Below, piece after piece: positions 34,283-40,946 of a DNA stretch of 64,000 bases. The translations under genes were made by a program, and so were the position numbers. The stretch is from Myxococcota bacterium (lineage in GTDB: Bacteria > Myxococcota_A > Bradymonadia > UBA7976 > UBA1532), in assembly GCA_023150895.1 (NCBI GenBank), contig JAKLJY010000001.1, positions 1-64,000 on the forward strand, in the 5' to 3' direction. The notes below the pieces were generated by a model. The model was given only the letters and a program-made list of their open reading frames with translations, made no database searches and had not been told where the DNA came from. The number at the start of each line of letters is the position of its first letter. Position 1 is the first letter of the stretch.

Positions 34283-34747
34283 ATGCGATCCGCCCCTCTC
34301 CTGTTCGTTCTCTTCGGCGCCGTGTTCGGCTACCTCCTCAGCCGGGCCGGAGCGACTGACTACGACGCGTACGCCGGCCTGTTTCTCTTTCGCGACCTCC
34401 AGCTTCTCTACGTCATCGGAGGCGCCGTCGTGGTCGGCCTCGTGGGCATCGCGTTCATCGAACGGCGCCCGCGGACCGCGCTCTTCGGCGGTCTTGCGCT
34501 CGACTTGTCCCGCAAACCCCTTCAACGGGGCTTGTTCACAGGCGCCGTCATCTTCGGGATCGGTTGGGGTCTCGCCGGGGCGTGCCCCGGGACCGCACTG
34601 GCGATGCTCGGTCAAGGCAAACTGACCGCCGGAATCACAGTCGCAGGCATTCTCGCCGGGACGTGGCTCTACGGCTTCATTCAGGATGTCCGGTCCACCC
34701 GCCCTGGCACGCGGGACACCACCACGTCGAACGCCCCGCCTGCTTGA
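34283..34747 (+). CDS. YeeE/YedE-family sulfur transporter subunit 2
   Basis: This is a 154-residue membrane protein with four to five membrane segments. The conserved motif is GIGWGLAGACPGTALAMLGQG with the family Cys near 102 (cited here in full length 21 residues shortened: GLAGACPGTALAML). It pairs with the preceding gene as the second half of a YeeE-type transporter, an arrangement known from bacterial PmpA/PmpB-like pairs. The substrate is likely thiosulfate, sulfite or another sulfur compound, but no sulfur-oxidation gene is nearby to decide. CAGGAGTG precedes the ATG. The 3' end overlaps mutM by 71 bases on the opposite strand. Confidence 0.8.
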   Translation: MRSAPLLFVLFGAVFGYLLSRAGATDYDAYAGLFLFRDLQLLYVIGGAVVVGLVGIAFIERRPRTALFGGLALDLSRKPLQRGLFTGAVIFGIGWGLAGACPGTALAMLGQGKLTAGITVAGILAGTWLYGFIQDVRSTRPGTRDTTTSNAPPA

Positions 34748-35486
34748 ACCGCTCGATGGCCGCCCCGCACGCCGCGCACGCCTCGCCTTCGCGGCCGTAG
34801 ATCCGGAACGGATTCGGGACGCCGCCCTCATTGAGGTACCGCATGGGTGCGTCGGCCTCTCGCTCCAGCGTGGCCCGCATCGCCCGCTGAACGGCCAGCC
34901 TCAAGAATTCGACCGTGTCGCGACTCAGGCTGTGCGCGGGTCTCCGCGGGTCGACCCCCGCCCCGTGGAGGCCTTCGCACGCGTAGATGTTTCCGACCCC
35001 GGCGAGACGCGACTGTTCGAGCAACGCGGGCTTGACCGGAAGGGGTCGGTCCAGGGCCAGGCACCACTCGTCGAGGGTCGAGTCCAGCGCATCCGGACCG
35101 AGCCCGGCGAAGTCGTCCGATGGATGACCGCCCCGCCGATGACCGAACCGCGCGAAGCGCCGCGGATCGACGAACGCAAGGCGGGGTTCGCCCTCGCAGG
35201 CCCAGATGAAACGAGCGTGGCGTGGCCACTCGTCCCCCCGGTTCAGCGCTTCGAACCGCCCCGTCATCCCGAGATGGAGTCGAAAGGTGCCGCCGTCTTC
35301 GAAGTCCAGCGCAAGCTGCTTGCCGTGCCTCCGGACACTCAGGAGCGCGCCGGGTGTCCCGGCGGCGAACGCATCGAGAAGACCGTTCTGCCCAGGCTCG
35401 GGTACGAGCATGCAAATCGGCCCGCGATCGACGAGTGCCGCCCGCAGATGGCGCGCGGCGATCTCGACTTCGGGCAACTCAGGCAT
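34677..35486 (-). CDS. mutM: formamidopyrimidine-DNA glycosylase
   Basis: MutM removes 8-oxoguanine and other oxidised purines and nicks the abasic site. The product is 269 residues, the normal length. It starts MPELPEVE with the catalytic Pro2 and Glu3. RRHGKQLALDF has the conserved Lys near 58, the helix-two-turn-helix is LEQSRLAGVGNIYACE, and the C-terminal zinc finger is CAAC and CPAC around GRSTWW. The ATG at 35486 lies inside the end of der (8-base overlap), so mutM is translated as part of the era-der-mutM operon. The 3' end overlaps the YeeE gene on the other strand by 71 bases. Confidence 0.94.
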   Translation of the reverse strand: MPELPEVEIAARHLRAALVDRGPICMLVPEPGQNGLLDAFAAGTPGALLSVRRHGKQLALDFEDGGTFRLHLGMTGRFEALNRGDEWPRHARFIWACEGEPRLAFVDPRRFARFGHRRGGHPSDDFAGLGPDALDSTLDEWCLALDRPLPVKPALLEQSRLAGVGNIYACEGLHGAGVDPRRPAHSLSRDTVEFLRLAVQRAMRATLEREADAPMRYLNEGGVPNPFRIYGREGEACAACGAAIERFKQAGRSTWWCPACQGGWTGHPE

Positions 35487-37005
35487 GGCCCCCGTCGTCG
35501 TCCGGTTCGTCGGCGTCGTCGTCCGCCTCGTCGGCGTCGTCGTCCGGTTCGTCGGCGTCGTCGTCCGCCACGTCGGCACCTTGCCGGCCCGACCAGTCGG
35601 ACGGACCGTCCGTCGTTTCGGCGTCGGCTTCGCCTCCGGCGTCGATGTCGCTCTCTGCCGCCTCGTCTTCTTCACTCGACCGGCCCCCGCCCTCGCCTCG
35701 GGCGCGGAAGACGATTCGAACGGGCGTCCCGACGACGTCGAACGCCTCGCGGAACTGATTGATGAGGTATCGCTTGTAGCTGAAGTGAACGTTGTCGGGG
35801 TGATTGCAGGAGACCATGATCGTCGGCGGTTCGACGGCGACCTGCGTGGCGAAGTAGAGGCGGACGCGCCGGACACCCGCGACGGGGGGGGCGTGCCGCC
35901 GCTGGCACTCCTCGAGCCACCGATTCAACGGACCCGTCGAGATCCGCTGGATCTGCGCGGCGCGGACCCGATCGACCTGTTCGAGCAGCCGCGGAACCCG
36001 CAGCCCCGTCAGGCCGGACACAAAGATGATCGGCGCGAAATGCACGAAGGGCATCTTCAGTTCGATCTGATCGGAAAACGCCTTGGCCGTCTTCTCGTCC
36101 TTCGCAACGGCGTCCCACTTGTTGACGACGATGACCAGGCCGCGCCCTTTGTCCTCGACGTGTCCGGCAATTCGAGCGTCCTGCTCCGTGACGCCTTCCG
36201 TCGCGTCGAGCAGAAGCACGGCGACATGGCAGCGCTCCACGGCGCGAAGCGTCCGGATGACGCTGAGACCTTCCGTGCTCTCGCGGTCGATGCCGCGGCT
36301 GCGCCGCAGGCCGGCCGTGTCGACCAGGACGTATTTGCGGTCACCCAGATTCAGTGCGCTGTCGACGGCGTCGCGGGTCGTGCCGGCGCGGGCATCGACA
36401 ATCATTCGCTCCTCGCCGAGAAGGCGATTCGTCATCGTGGACTTGCCGACGTTCGGGCGCCCGACCAGGGCGACGCGGGTGACGTCCGGTTCCTCCGGAA
36501 TCGGCGGCGTCCGCGGCAGACGCTCGACGATGGCTTCGACCAGTGCCGGCGCCCCTCGACCGTGGGCCGCGGAGACCGGGAAGATGGTCTCGAGCCCCAT
36601 GGCGTAGAAGTCGGCCATCAGCGTCTGTTGCGACGGCCCGTCGACCTTGTTGACCGCAACGATCAGCGGCTTCTCGGAACGCCGGAGGAGGTCCGCAACC
36701 TCGACGTCGGCCGGCACCAGGCCCTCGCGCGCGTCTACGACGAATACCACCACGTCGGCCTCGGCGACGGCGAGCATGGCCTGCCGCCGCATCTGAGCCA
36801 GCACGCCCGACTCCGCCTCGGGTTCGAATCCCCCGGTGTCGACGATCGTGTAGGGGAGATCGTCGTAGAAGGTGTCCGCGTAGTTGCGGTCGCGCGTGAC
36901 GCCCGGCGTGTCCTGGACGATGGCCCGGCGTTCTCCGACGAGGCGATTGAAGAGGGTCGATTTGCCCACGTTCGGGCGACCCACGATGGCGACGATCGGG
37001 CGCAT
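35479..37005 (-). CDS. der: ribosome-assembly GTPase Der (EngA)
   Basis: Der is an essential double-GTPase for 50S maturation. The product is 508 residues with two G domains, each with VGRPNVGKST (first near residue 8, second near 184), DTGG or DTAG, and NKVD or NKWD, followed by the KH-like domain (about 355-440) with VRRVRLYFATQVAVEPPTI. An unusual acidic tail of about 60 residues (DDDADEPDDDADEADDD and similar) is encoded by a 21-base tandem repeat. The ATG is 3 bases after the era stop, and the stop region overlaps the mutM start. The order era-der-mutM suggests a growth-linked operon. Confidence 0.96.
   Translation of the reverse strand: MRPIVAIVGRPNVGKSTLFNRLVGERRAIVQDTPGVTRDRNYADTFYDDLPYTIVDTGGFEPEAESGVLAQMRRQAMLAVAEADVVVFVVDAREGLVPADVEVADLLRRSEKPLIVAVNKVDGPSQQTLMADFYAMGLETIFPVSAAHGRGAPALVEAIVERLPRTPPIPEEPDVTRVALVGRPNVGKSTMTNRLLGEERMIVDARAGTTRDAVDSALNLGDRKYVLVDTAGLRRSRGIDRESTEGLSVIRTLRAVERCHVAVLLLDATEGVTEQDARIAGHVEDKGRGLVIVVNKWDAVAKDEKTAKAFSDQIELKMPFVHFAPIIFVSGLTGLRVPRLLEQVDRVRAAQIQRISTGPLNRWLEECQRRHAPPVAGVRRVRLYFATQVAVEPPTIMVSCNHPDNVHFSYKRYLINQFREAFDVVGTPVRIVFRARGEGGGRSSEEDEAAESDIDAGGEADAETTDGPSDWSGRQGADVADDDADEPDDDADEADDDADEPDDDGGHA
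35500..35576 (-). repeat. 21-base tandem repeat coding the Der acidic tail
   Basis: About 3.6 copies of a 21-base unit, on the plus strand GTCCGGTTCGTCGGCGTCG plus TC and GTCCGCCTCGTCGGCGTCG plus TC, are arranged in tandem. Read on the minus strand they give DDDADEP and DDDADEA heptads at the C-terminus of Der. Copy number could vary between strains by slippage. Confidence 0.8.
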
Positions 37006-37008
37006 GGT

Positions 37009-37911
37009 CTACTCGTACCCCAGTTTGCGAAGCGCAACGTCGGTGTCGGTCCAGCGCGCCTCGACGCGCACGAAGAGTTTCAGGTGGACGGGTCCCCCGA
37101 GCAGGCTCTCGATGCCCTGCCGCGCCTCGGTGCCGATGCGCTTGAGCATTGCCCCGCCTTTCCCGATCACGATCCCCTTCTGGGAGTCGCGCTCGACGTG
37201 AATGACGGCGTCGATGTAGGTCAACCCGTCCCCTCGCTGGCGCCAGGACTCGATGGTGACCGCGGTCGCGTACGGCAGCTCTTGATCGAGCTCGTGAAAG
37301 AGGCGCTCCCGCACGAGTTCGGCCGCCAGGAATCGAGCCGGCAGTTCCGTCAGCTCGTCCTCGCCGTAGAGGCGGTCCGACTCGGGAAGGTGCGCAACGA
37401 GCGTATCGACGAGGTACTCGACCCCGTCCCGCTTCAATGCGCTGACCGGGACGATCTCGCAGAAGTCCAACAACGTACGCCACGTATCGATCAGTGGCAG
37501 AATCAGCGGCTTCTCGATGCGATCGATCTTGTTGAGGACCAGCAGGACCGGCCGCCCGACCTGCCCGAGTTCGGCGGCAATCTGTCGGTCGAGGTCGGAG
37601 ATCGTCACTCGCCCCTCCGGCCCCACTTCCGCCTCTGCCAGCAGCATGATCGCGTCGCTCTGGGCGAAGGCCTCGCGAGCCACGTTGTTCATGTACCGGT
37701 GCAGCGCCCCCTTGGCGTTGTGGATGCCCGGAGTGTCGATGAAGATGATCTGGGCGTCTTGGCGCGTCAGGATTCCGGGAATCCGGTTTCGCGTCGTCTG
37801 GGGCCGCGGCGACGTGATGGCGAGCTTCTCGCCGAGCAGGGCATTGAGCAACGTGGACTTGCCCACATTGGGGCGGCCTACGAGGGCGACGAAGCCGCAG
37901 CGATCGGACAT
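37009..37911 (-). CDS. era: GTPase Era
   Basis: Era binds 16S rRNA and checks 30S assembly. The product is 300 residues, the usual length. G1 is VGRPNVGKST (10-19), G2 region is TTRNRIPGI, G3 DTPG in FIDTPGIHNAKGALHRYM, and G4 NKIDRIE. The C-terminal KH domain has GIVIGKGGAMLKRIGTEARQ. The ATG at 37911 follows GAAGGCG. It is the first gene of the era-der-mutM operon and is expressed from a promoter whose -35 overlaps that of the divergent glutaredoxin gene. Confidence 0.96.
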   Translation of the reverse strand: MSDRCGFVALVGRPNVGKSTLLNALLGEKLAITSPRPQTTRNRIPGILTRQDAQIIFIDTPGIHNAKGALHRYMNNVAREAFAQSDAIMLLAEAEVGPEGRVTISDLDRQIAAELGQVGRPVLLVLNKIDRIEKPLILPLIDTWRTLLDFCEIVPVSALKRDGVEYLVDTLVAHLPESDRLYGEDELTELPARFLAAELVRERLFHELDQELPYATAVTIESWRQRGDGLTYIDAVIHVERDSQKGIVIGKGGAMLKRIGTEARQGIESLLGGPVHLKLFVRVEARWTDTDVALRKLGYE

Positions 37912-37940
37912 GGGTGGGCGCCTTCGAAAAAGGGGGGCGG

Positions 37941-37970
37941 AATCTATCAACCGCGCGTTGCCGTTGACAA
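37941..37970 (-). promoter_or_regulatory. era operon promoter
   Basis: On the minus strand TTGTCA (37970-37965) is followed after 18 bases by TAGATT (37946-37941), the latter 4 of 6 to consensus. Transcription would start about 25 bases before the era ATG. The -35 overlaps the TTGACA of the divergent promoter. Confidence 0.5.
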
Positions 37971-37992
37971 GTCGCGGCCTGTCCGTTTCAAA
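37964..37992 (+). promoter_or_regulatory. glutaredoxin-dsbD promoter
   Basis: A perfect TTGACA (37964-37969) is followed after 17 bases by TTCAAA (37987-37992). It reads toward the glutaredoxin lipoprotein, about 50 bases before its ATG. The -10 is weak. Confidence 0.42.
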
Positions 37993-38047
37993 CTTCGCCC
38001 GCCGGCGGCAACGCCCGCGGCCGGTTCTTCTGCAGGTGCTCCCGACG

Positions 38048-38719
38048 ATGTTCTGGACGAATTCGCGACCGCGGCCATGGACGGCCGTCGCCCAGCTCTG
38101 CTGCCTGGCCCTGTTGGCCTGTTCGCCGTCGACGCCGACCGCCGAGCGCGCGTCGGTCGACGCCTCGCCTCCGCCCCTCACGTCGGTCACCGCCCAGCGA
38201 ACCGACCTGCTCTTCCGGTACACGTCGGGCCCCGACGGTGCGACGATCTCCGCGACGTCGATCGCCGAGATCCCGGCCGAGGCGAGAGCTTCGGTGCAAG
38301 TCGTCGACCTCTCCGCCCCCCCGGATGCGCGAGGGTCGTCCGCCTACGTCCAGATCTTCGACCTCCGCACGCCCGCCGTGGACGGCACGTTCTCCGGACG
38401 TGTCGTTCCGCGGGCACAGCTCGAGAAGGCGCTTCGAGCCGCAGCAGCCCTGCCGGCCCAGGCGGGCATCACGATGTACTCGGCCTCGTGGTGTGGCGTC
38501 TGCAAGAAGGCGCGGGAGTTTCTCCGGACGGAGAATCTCGCCTTCATCGAGAAGGACATCGAGAAGGATCCGGCGGCGGCCTCGGAGCTCGCGCGCAAAG
38601 CGCAAGCCGCCGGTGTTTCCGCGAATGGCGTCCCGGTCTTCGACGTCGGTGGGCGCATCCTCGGTGGTTTCGACCCCCAGGCGCTGCTCGCCTCCGCCCG
38701 TCCCAACCCCGCACCCTGA
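38048..38719 (+). CDS. lipid-anchored glutaredoxin-like protein
   Basis: This is a 223-residue predicted lipoprotein: the signal ends in CCLALLACS with the lipobox LLAC. Residues about 45-130 form an unassigned region. The C-terminal 85 residues are a glutaredoxin fold with the active site SASWCGVCKKAREFL (a CxxC), the cis-Pro region NGVPVFDVGGR and the closing GFDPQALL. Glutaredoxins are normally cytosolic, because they draw on glutathione; an anchored one outside the inner membrane would need another electron donor. The next gene, 9 bases away, is a DsbD-like transporter, which is the likely donor. The start ATG at 38048 gives the full signal. Confidence 0.8.
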   Translation: MFWTNSRPRPWTAVAQLCCLALLACSPSTPTAERASVDASPPPLTSVTAQRTDLLFRYTSGPDGATISATSIAEIPAEARASVQVVDLSAPPDARGSSAYVQIFDLRTPAVDGTFSGRVVPRAQLEKALRAAAALPAQAGITMYSASWCGVCKKAREFLRTENLAFIEKDIEKDPAAASELARKAQAAGVSANGVPVFDVGGRILGGFDPQALLASARPNPAP

Positions 38720-38728
38720 GGCATCCGA

Positions 38729-40009
38729 ATGTCGGTCACTCTCATCGTGGGCCTCGCCCTGCTCGCCGGAGGTCTCCTGCTCGGCAAGGTCTTCGTCGCC
38801 AATTTCGAGCTCGAGACGGCCGGCAAGGTGCGGAAGGCCGTCGGCGTGCTCGCGGTGGTGGTCGGCGCGCTCCTCACCCTTCGGGCGCTCGGTCTGATCG
38901 GCGCGCCCGTGCATCCGGGCGGCGCCGGGCCGGTCTGGGAGGCGGACCCGTTCGCCGCGGAAGCGCGCGCGAGTGCCGAGAAACGGCCCCTGATGCTCGA
39001 CTTCTCGGCGGAGTGGTGCAAAGCCTGCAAAGAACTCGAGGCACACACGTTCTCCGAACCGGGCGTGGCCGCGAGGCTGGCGGGCTGGGTGACGGTCCGC
39101 GTCGACCTGACGAACGACCGCCCCGAACTCAAGTCGTTGACCGAGAAGTACAAGGTCCGGGGCTTGCCGACCGTGGCGTTCGTCACCGCCGATGGCCGGT
39201 GGCTCGAGGACCTGACCCTGACGGGCTTCGAGCCCGCCTCGGAGTTCATGGGTCGGCTCGACCGTGCCGAGAGCGGTCTCGGCGCCGCGAAAGACGAGAC
39301 CCTCGCCGGGCGAATCAAGGCCGGCCTCCAGGAGGGCTCGTTCTGGGTCTTTGCACTCGTCTTCCTCGCCGGCGTCGTCGGTTCCCTGTCGCCGTGCGTC
39401 TACCCCCTCATTCCCATCACCATCAGTCTCTTTGGCGCGCGCTCGGCGACCTCCCGGATGCAAGGGTTCCTTCTGTCGCTCGTCTACGTTCTGGGGATTG
39501 CGGTCACCTACTCTGCCCTCGGCGTCCTTGCAGCGACGTCGGGCGGCCTTTTCGGGAGCGCACTGCAGTCGCCGTGGGTCGTCGGGACCGTGGCGATCGT
39601 TTTCCTCGCGATGGGGCTGTCCATGCTGGGCGTCTTCGAGATTCGGCTGCCCGATGCCGTCAATCAGCGCCTCAACTCGGTCGGCGGGGGCCAGAGCAGC
39701 CGCTTCGCGACGTCGTTTCTGATGGGGACGGTGGCGGGCATCGTCGCCGCCCCCTGCGTCGGACCGCCCCTCGTCGCCGTCCTGGCCTATGTCGCAACGA
39801 CCGGCAGCATGTCTGCCGGCATTACCCTGCTGTCGATCTACTCCCTCGGCATGGGCGTGCTCTTCATCTTCCTCGGGACGTTCACCCAGTACCTGACCCG
39901 CATCCCCAAGAGCGGGGGGTGGATGGAGGTGATCAAAGGCTCGATGGGCATCGTGATGCTCGTCGTGGGCCTGGTGTACTTCCAGGACGTCGTCCCGTTC
40001 ATGCCCTGA
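38729..40009 (+). CDS. DsbD-like thiol transporter with permuted domains
   Basis: This is a 426-residue inner-membrane protein. Two N-terminal membrane helices (about 3-20 and 36-55) lead to a thioredoxin-like domain with FSAEWCKACKELEAHTF (about 90-105) and the cis-Pro in GLPTVAF. A CcdA/DsbD-beta core of about eight membrane segments follows, with the paired cysteines in SLSPCVYPLIPI and AAPCVGPPLVA. In classical DsbD the thioredoxin (gamma) domain comes last and an alpha domain first; here gamma precedes beta and alpha is absent. It should move electrons from cytosolic thioredoxin to periplasmic partners, probably the glutaredoxin lipoprotein just upstream. The start is supported by the short 9-base spacing. 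Confidence 0.85.
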   Translation: MSVTLIVGLALLAGGLLLGKVFVANFELETAGKVRKAVGVLAVVVGALLTLRALGLIGAPVHPGGAGPVWEADPFAAEARASAEKRPLMLDFSAEWCKACKELEAHTFSEPGVAARLAGWVTVRVDLTNDRPELKSLTEKYKVRGLPTVAFVTADGRWLEDLTLTGFEPASEFMGRLDRAESGLGAAKDETLAGRIKAGLQEGSFWVFALVFLAGVVGSLSPCVYPLIPITISLFGARSATSRMQGFLLSLVYVLGIAVTYSALGVLAATSGGLFGSALQSPWVVGTVAIVFLAMGLSMLGVFEIRLPDAVNQRLNSVGGGQSSRFATSFLMGTVAGIVAAPCVGPPLVAVLAYVATTGSMSAGITLLSIYSLGMGVLFIFLGTFTQYLTRIPKSGGWMEVIKGSMGIVMLVVGLVYFQDVVPFMP

Positions 40010-40042
40010 ATCAGTCCAGTCCCCGCCCGGAGCTCCCTTCAG

Positions 40043-40939
40043 ATGGACGAGTCCCAGTTTCAAGCGGGATGGCGCATCGTCGCCACCCTGCCCGCCGGCA
40101 CACCACTGATCGCCGGCGTCGACGCGCTCTGCACCCGCCATGAGATCGCAGACGCGGAGATTCGATTGTCGGGGGCCGTCCGCGACGCATCGGTTTCCCT
40201 CGGCGACGACGCCGAGGCGATCCTGCTACCGGGCGTCTCGCAGCTCATCGTGGGCCAGGGTCATCTCGTCCCGGATCTCGGCGTCACCGGTTTCTCGGCG
40301 GTGCTTGCCTGGAGCGACCGCGGCCAGCCCAGGGTGCTCGCGGGGCTCGTCGAGTCGGCGGTGAGCGCCGGGATTCGGGTCGTCATCGAGTCCTTCGACC
40401 CGTCCCAGGCGCCGACACGCGCCGTCGGACCGGCGGCAGCCCGCCCGGCCGCCCGGACGGTGACACCGGCTTCCGGGCCGGCGCGGCCCTCGCTCGAGTC
40501 TCCAAAGCCGGGCGTGGCCCCCACCTCACGCCCGCAGCCCCACCCGACGCCGACCGACTCGGCGGGACAAAGCGCCGCCGCCGGTAAGTCCCCGCCGCCG
40601 GCCGCTTCCCCGGCACCAGCTGCCAGCGGCTGGGGGGCAGCCGTCGCCGCGAGCAAGGCCGCGCCCCCGCCCACGCAAACCGCTCGCCCGGGACAGCCGG
40701 CGCTGACCTCGAACGGTGCGGGTCCGCTCGATGAGGATCCCGATCCGAAGCCGGGCGACATCCTGGTCCACCCGCAGTTCGGCCGCTGCAAAGCCATGAG
40801 CAACGCCGACAATGACCGCGTGAAGATCCGGACGGCGACCGGCCGTTTCGTGGATCTCCACCTCGGGTACGTGCGCCTCGTCCGTCAGGCGGACGAAGAC
40901 GGGCACCGCGTCTTTCGCGTGCAGCCGACGAAACGCTGA
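40043..40939 (+). CDS. PCC (DUF296)-like domain protein with C-terminal beta module
   Basis: This is a 298-residue cytoplasmic protein of unknown role. Residues about 8-118 look like a PCC/DUF296 fold: TLPAGTPLIAGVDALC, AEIRLSGAVRDASVSLGD, VGQGHLVPDLGVTG and LAGLVESAVSAGIRVVIE follow the order of that family, although the usual metal-binding His residues are largely missing. A Pro/Ala/Ser linker of about 110 residues follows. The last 65 residues form a compact basic beta-module (PGDILVHPQFGRCKAMSN, then VRLVRQADEDGHRVFRV), which may bind nucleic acid or protein. The gene is 33 bases after dsbD and convergent with the receiver/J-domain gene. Confidence 0.6.
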   Translation: MDESQFQAGWRIVATLPAGTPLIAGVDALCTRHEIADAEIRLSGAVRDASVSLGDDAEAILLPGVSQLIVGQGHLVPDLGVTGFSAVLAWSDRGQPRVLAGLVESAVSAGIRVVIESFDPSQAPTRAVGPAAARPAARTVTPASGPARPSLESPKPGVAPTSRPQPHPTPTDSAGQSAAAGKSPPPAASPAPAASGWGAAVAASKAAPPPTQTARPGQPALTSNGAGPLDEDPDPKPGDILVHPQFGRCKAMSNADNDRVKIRTATGRFVDLHLGYVRLVRQADEDGHRVFRVQPTKR

Positions 40940-40946
40940 GCGCGCC

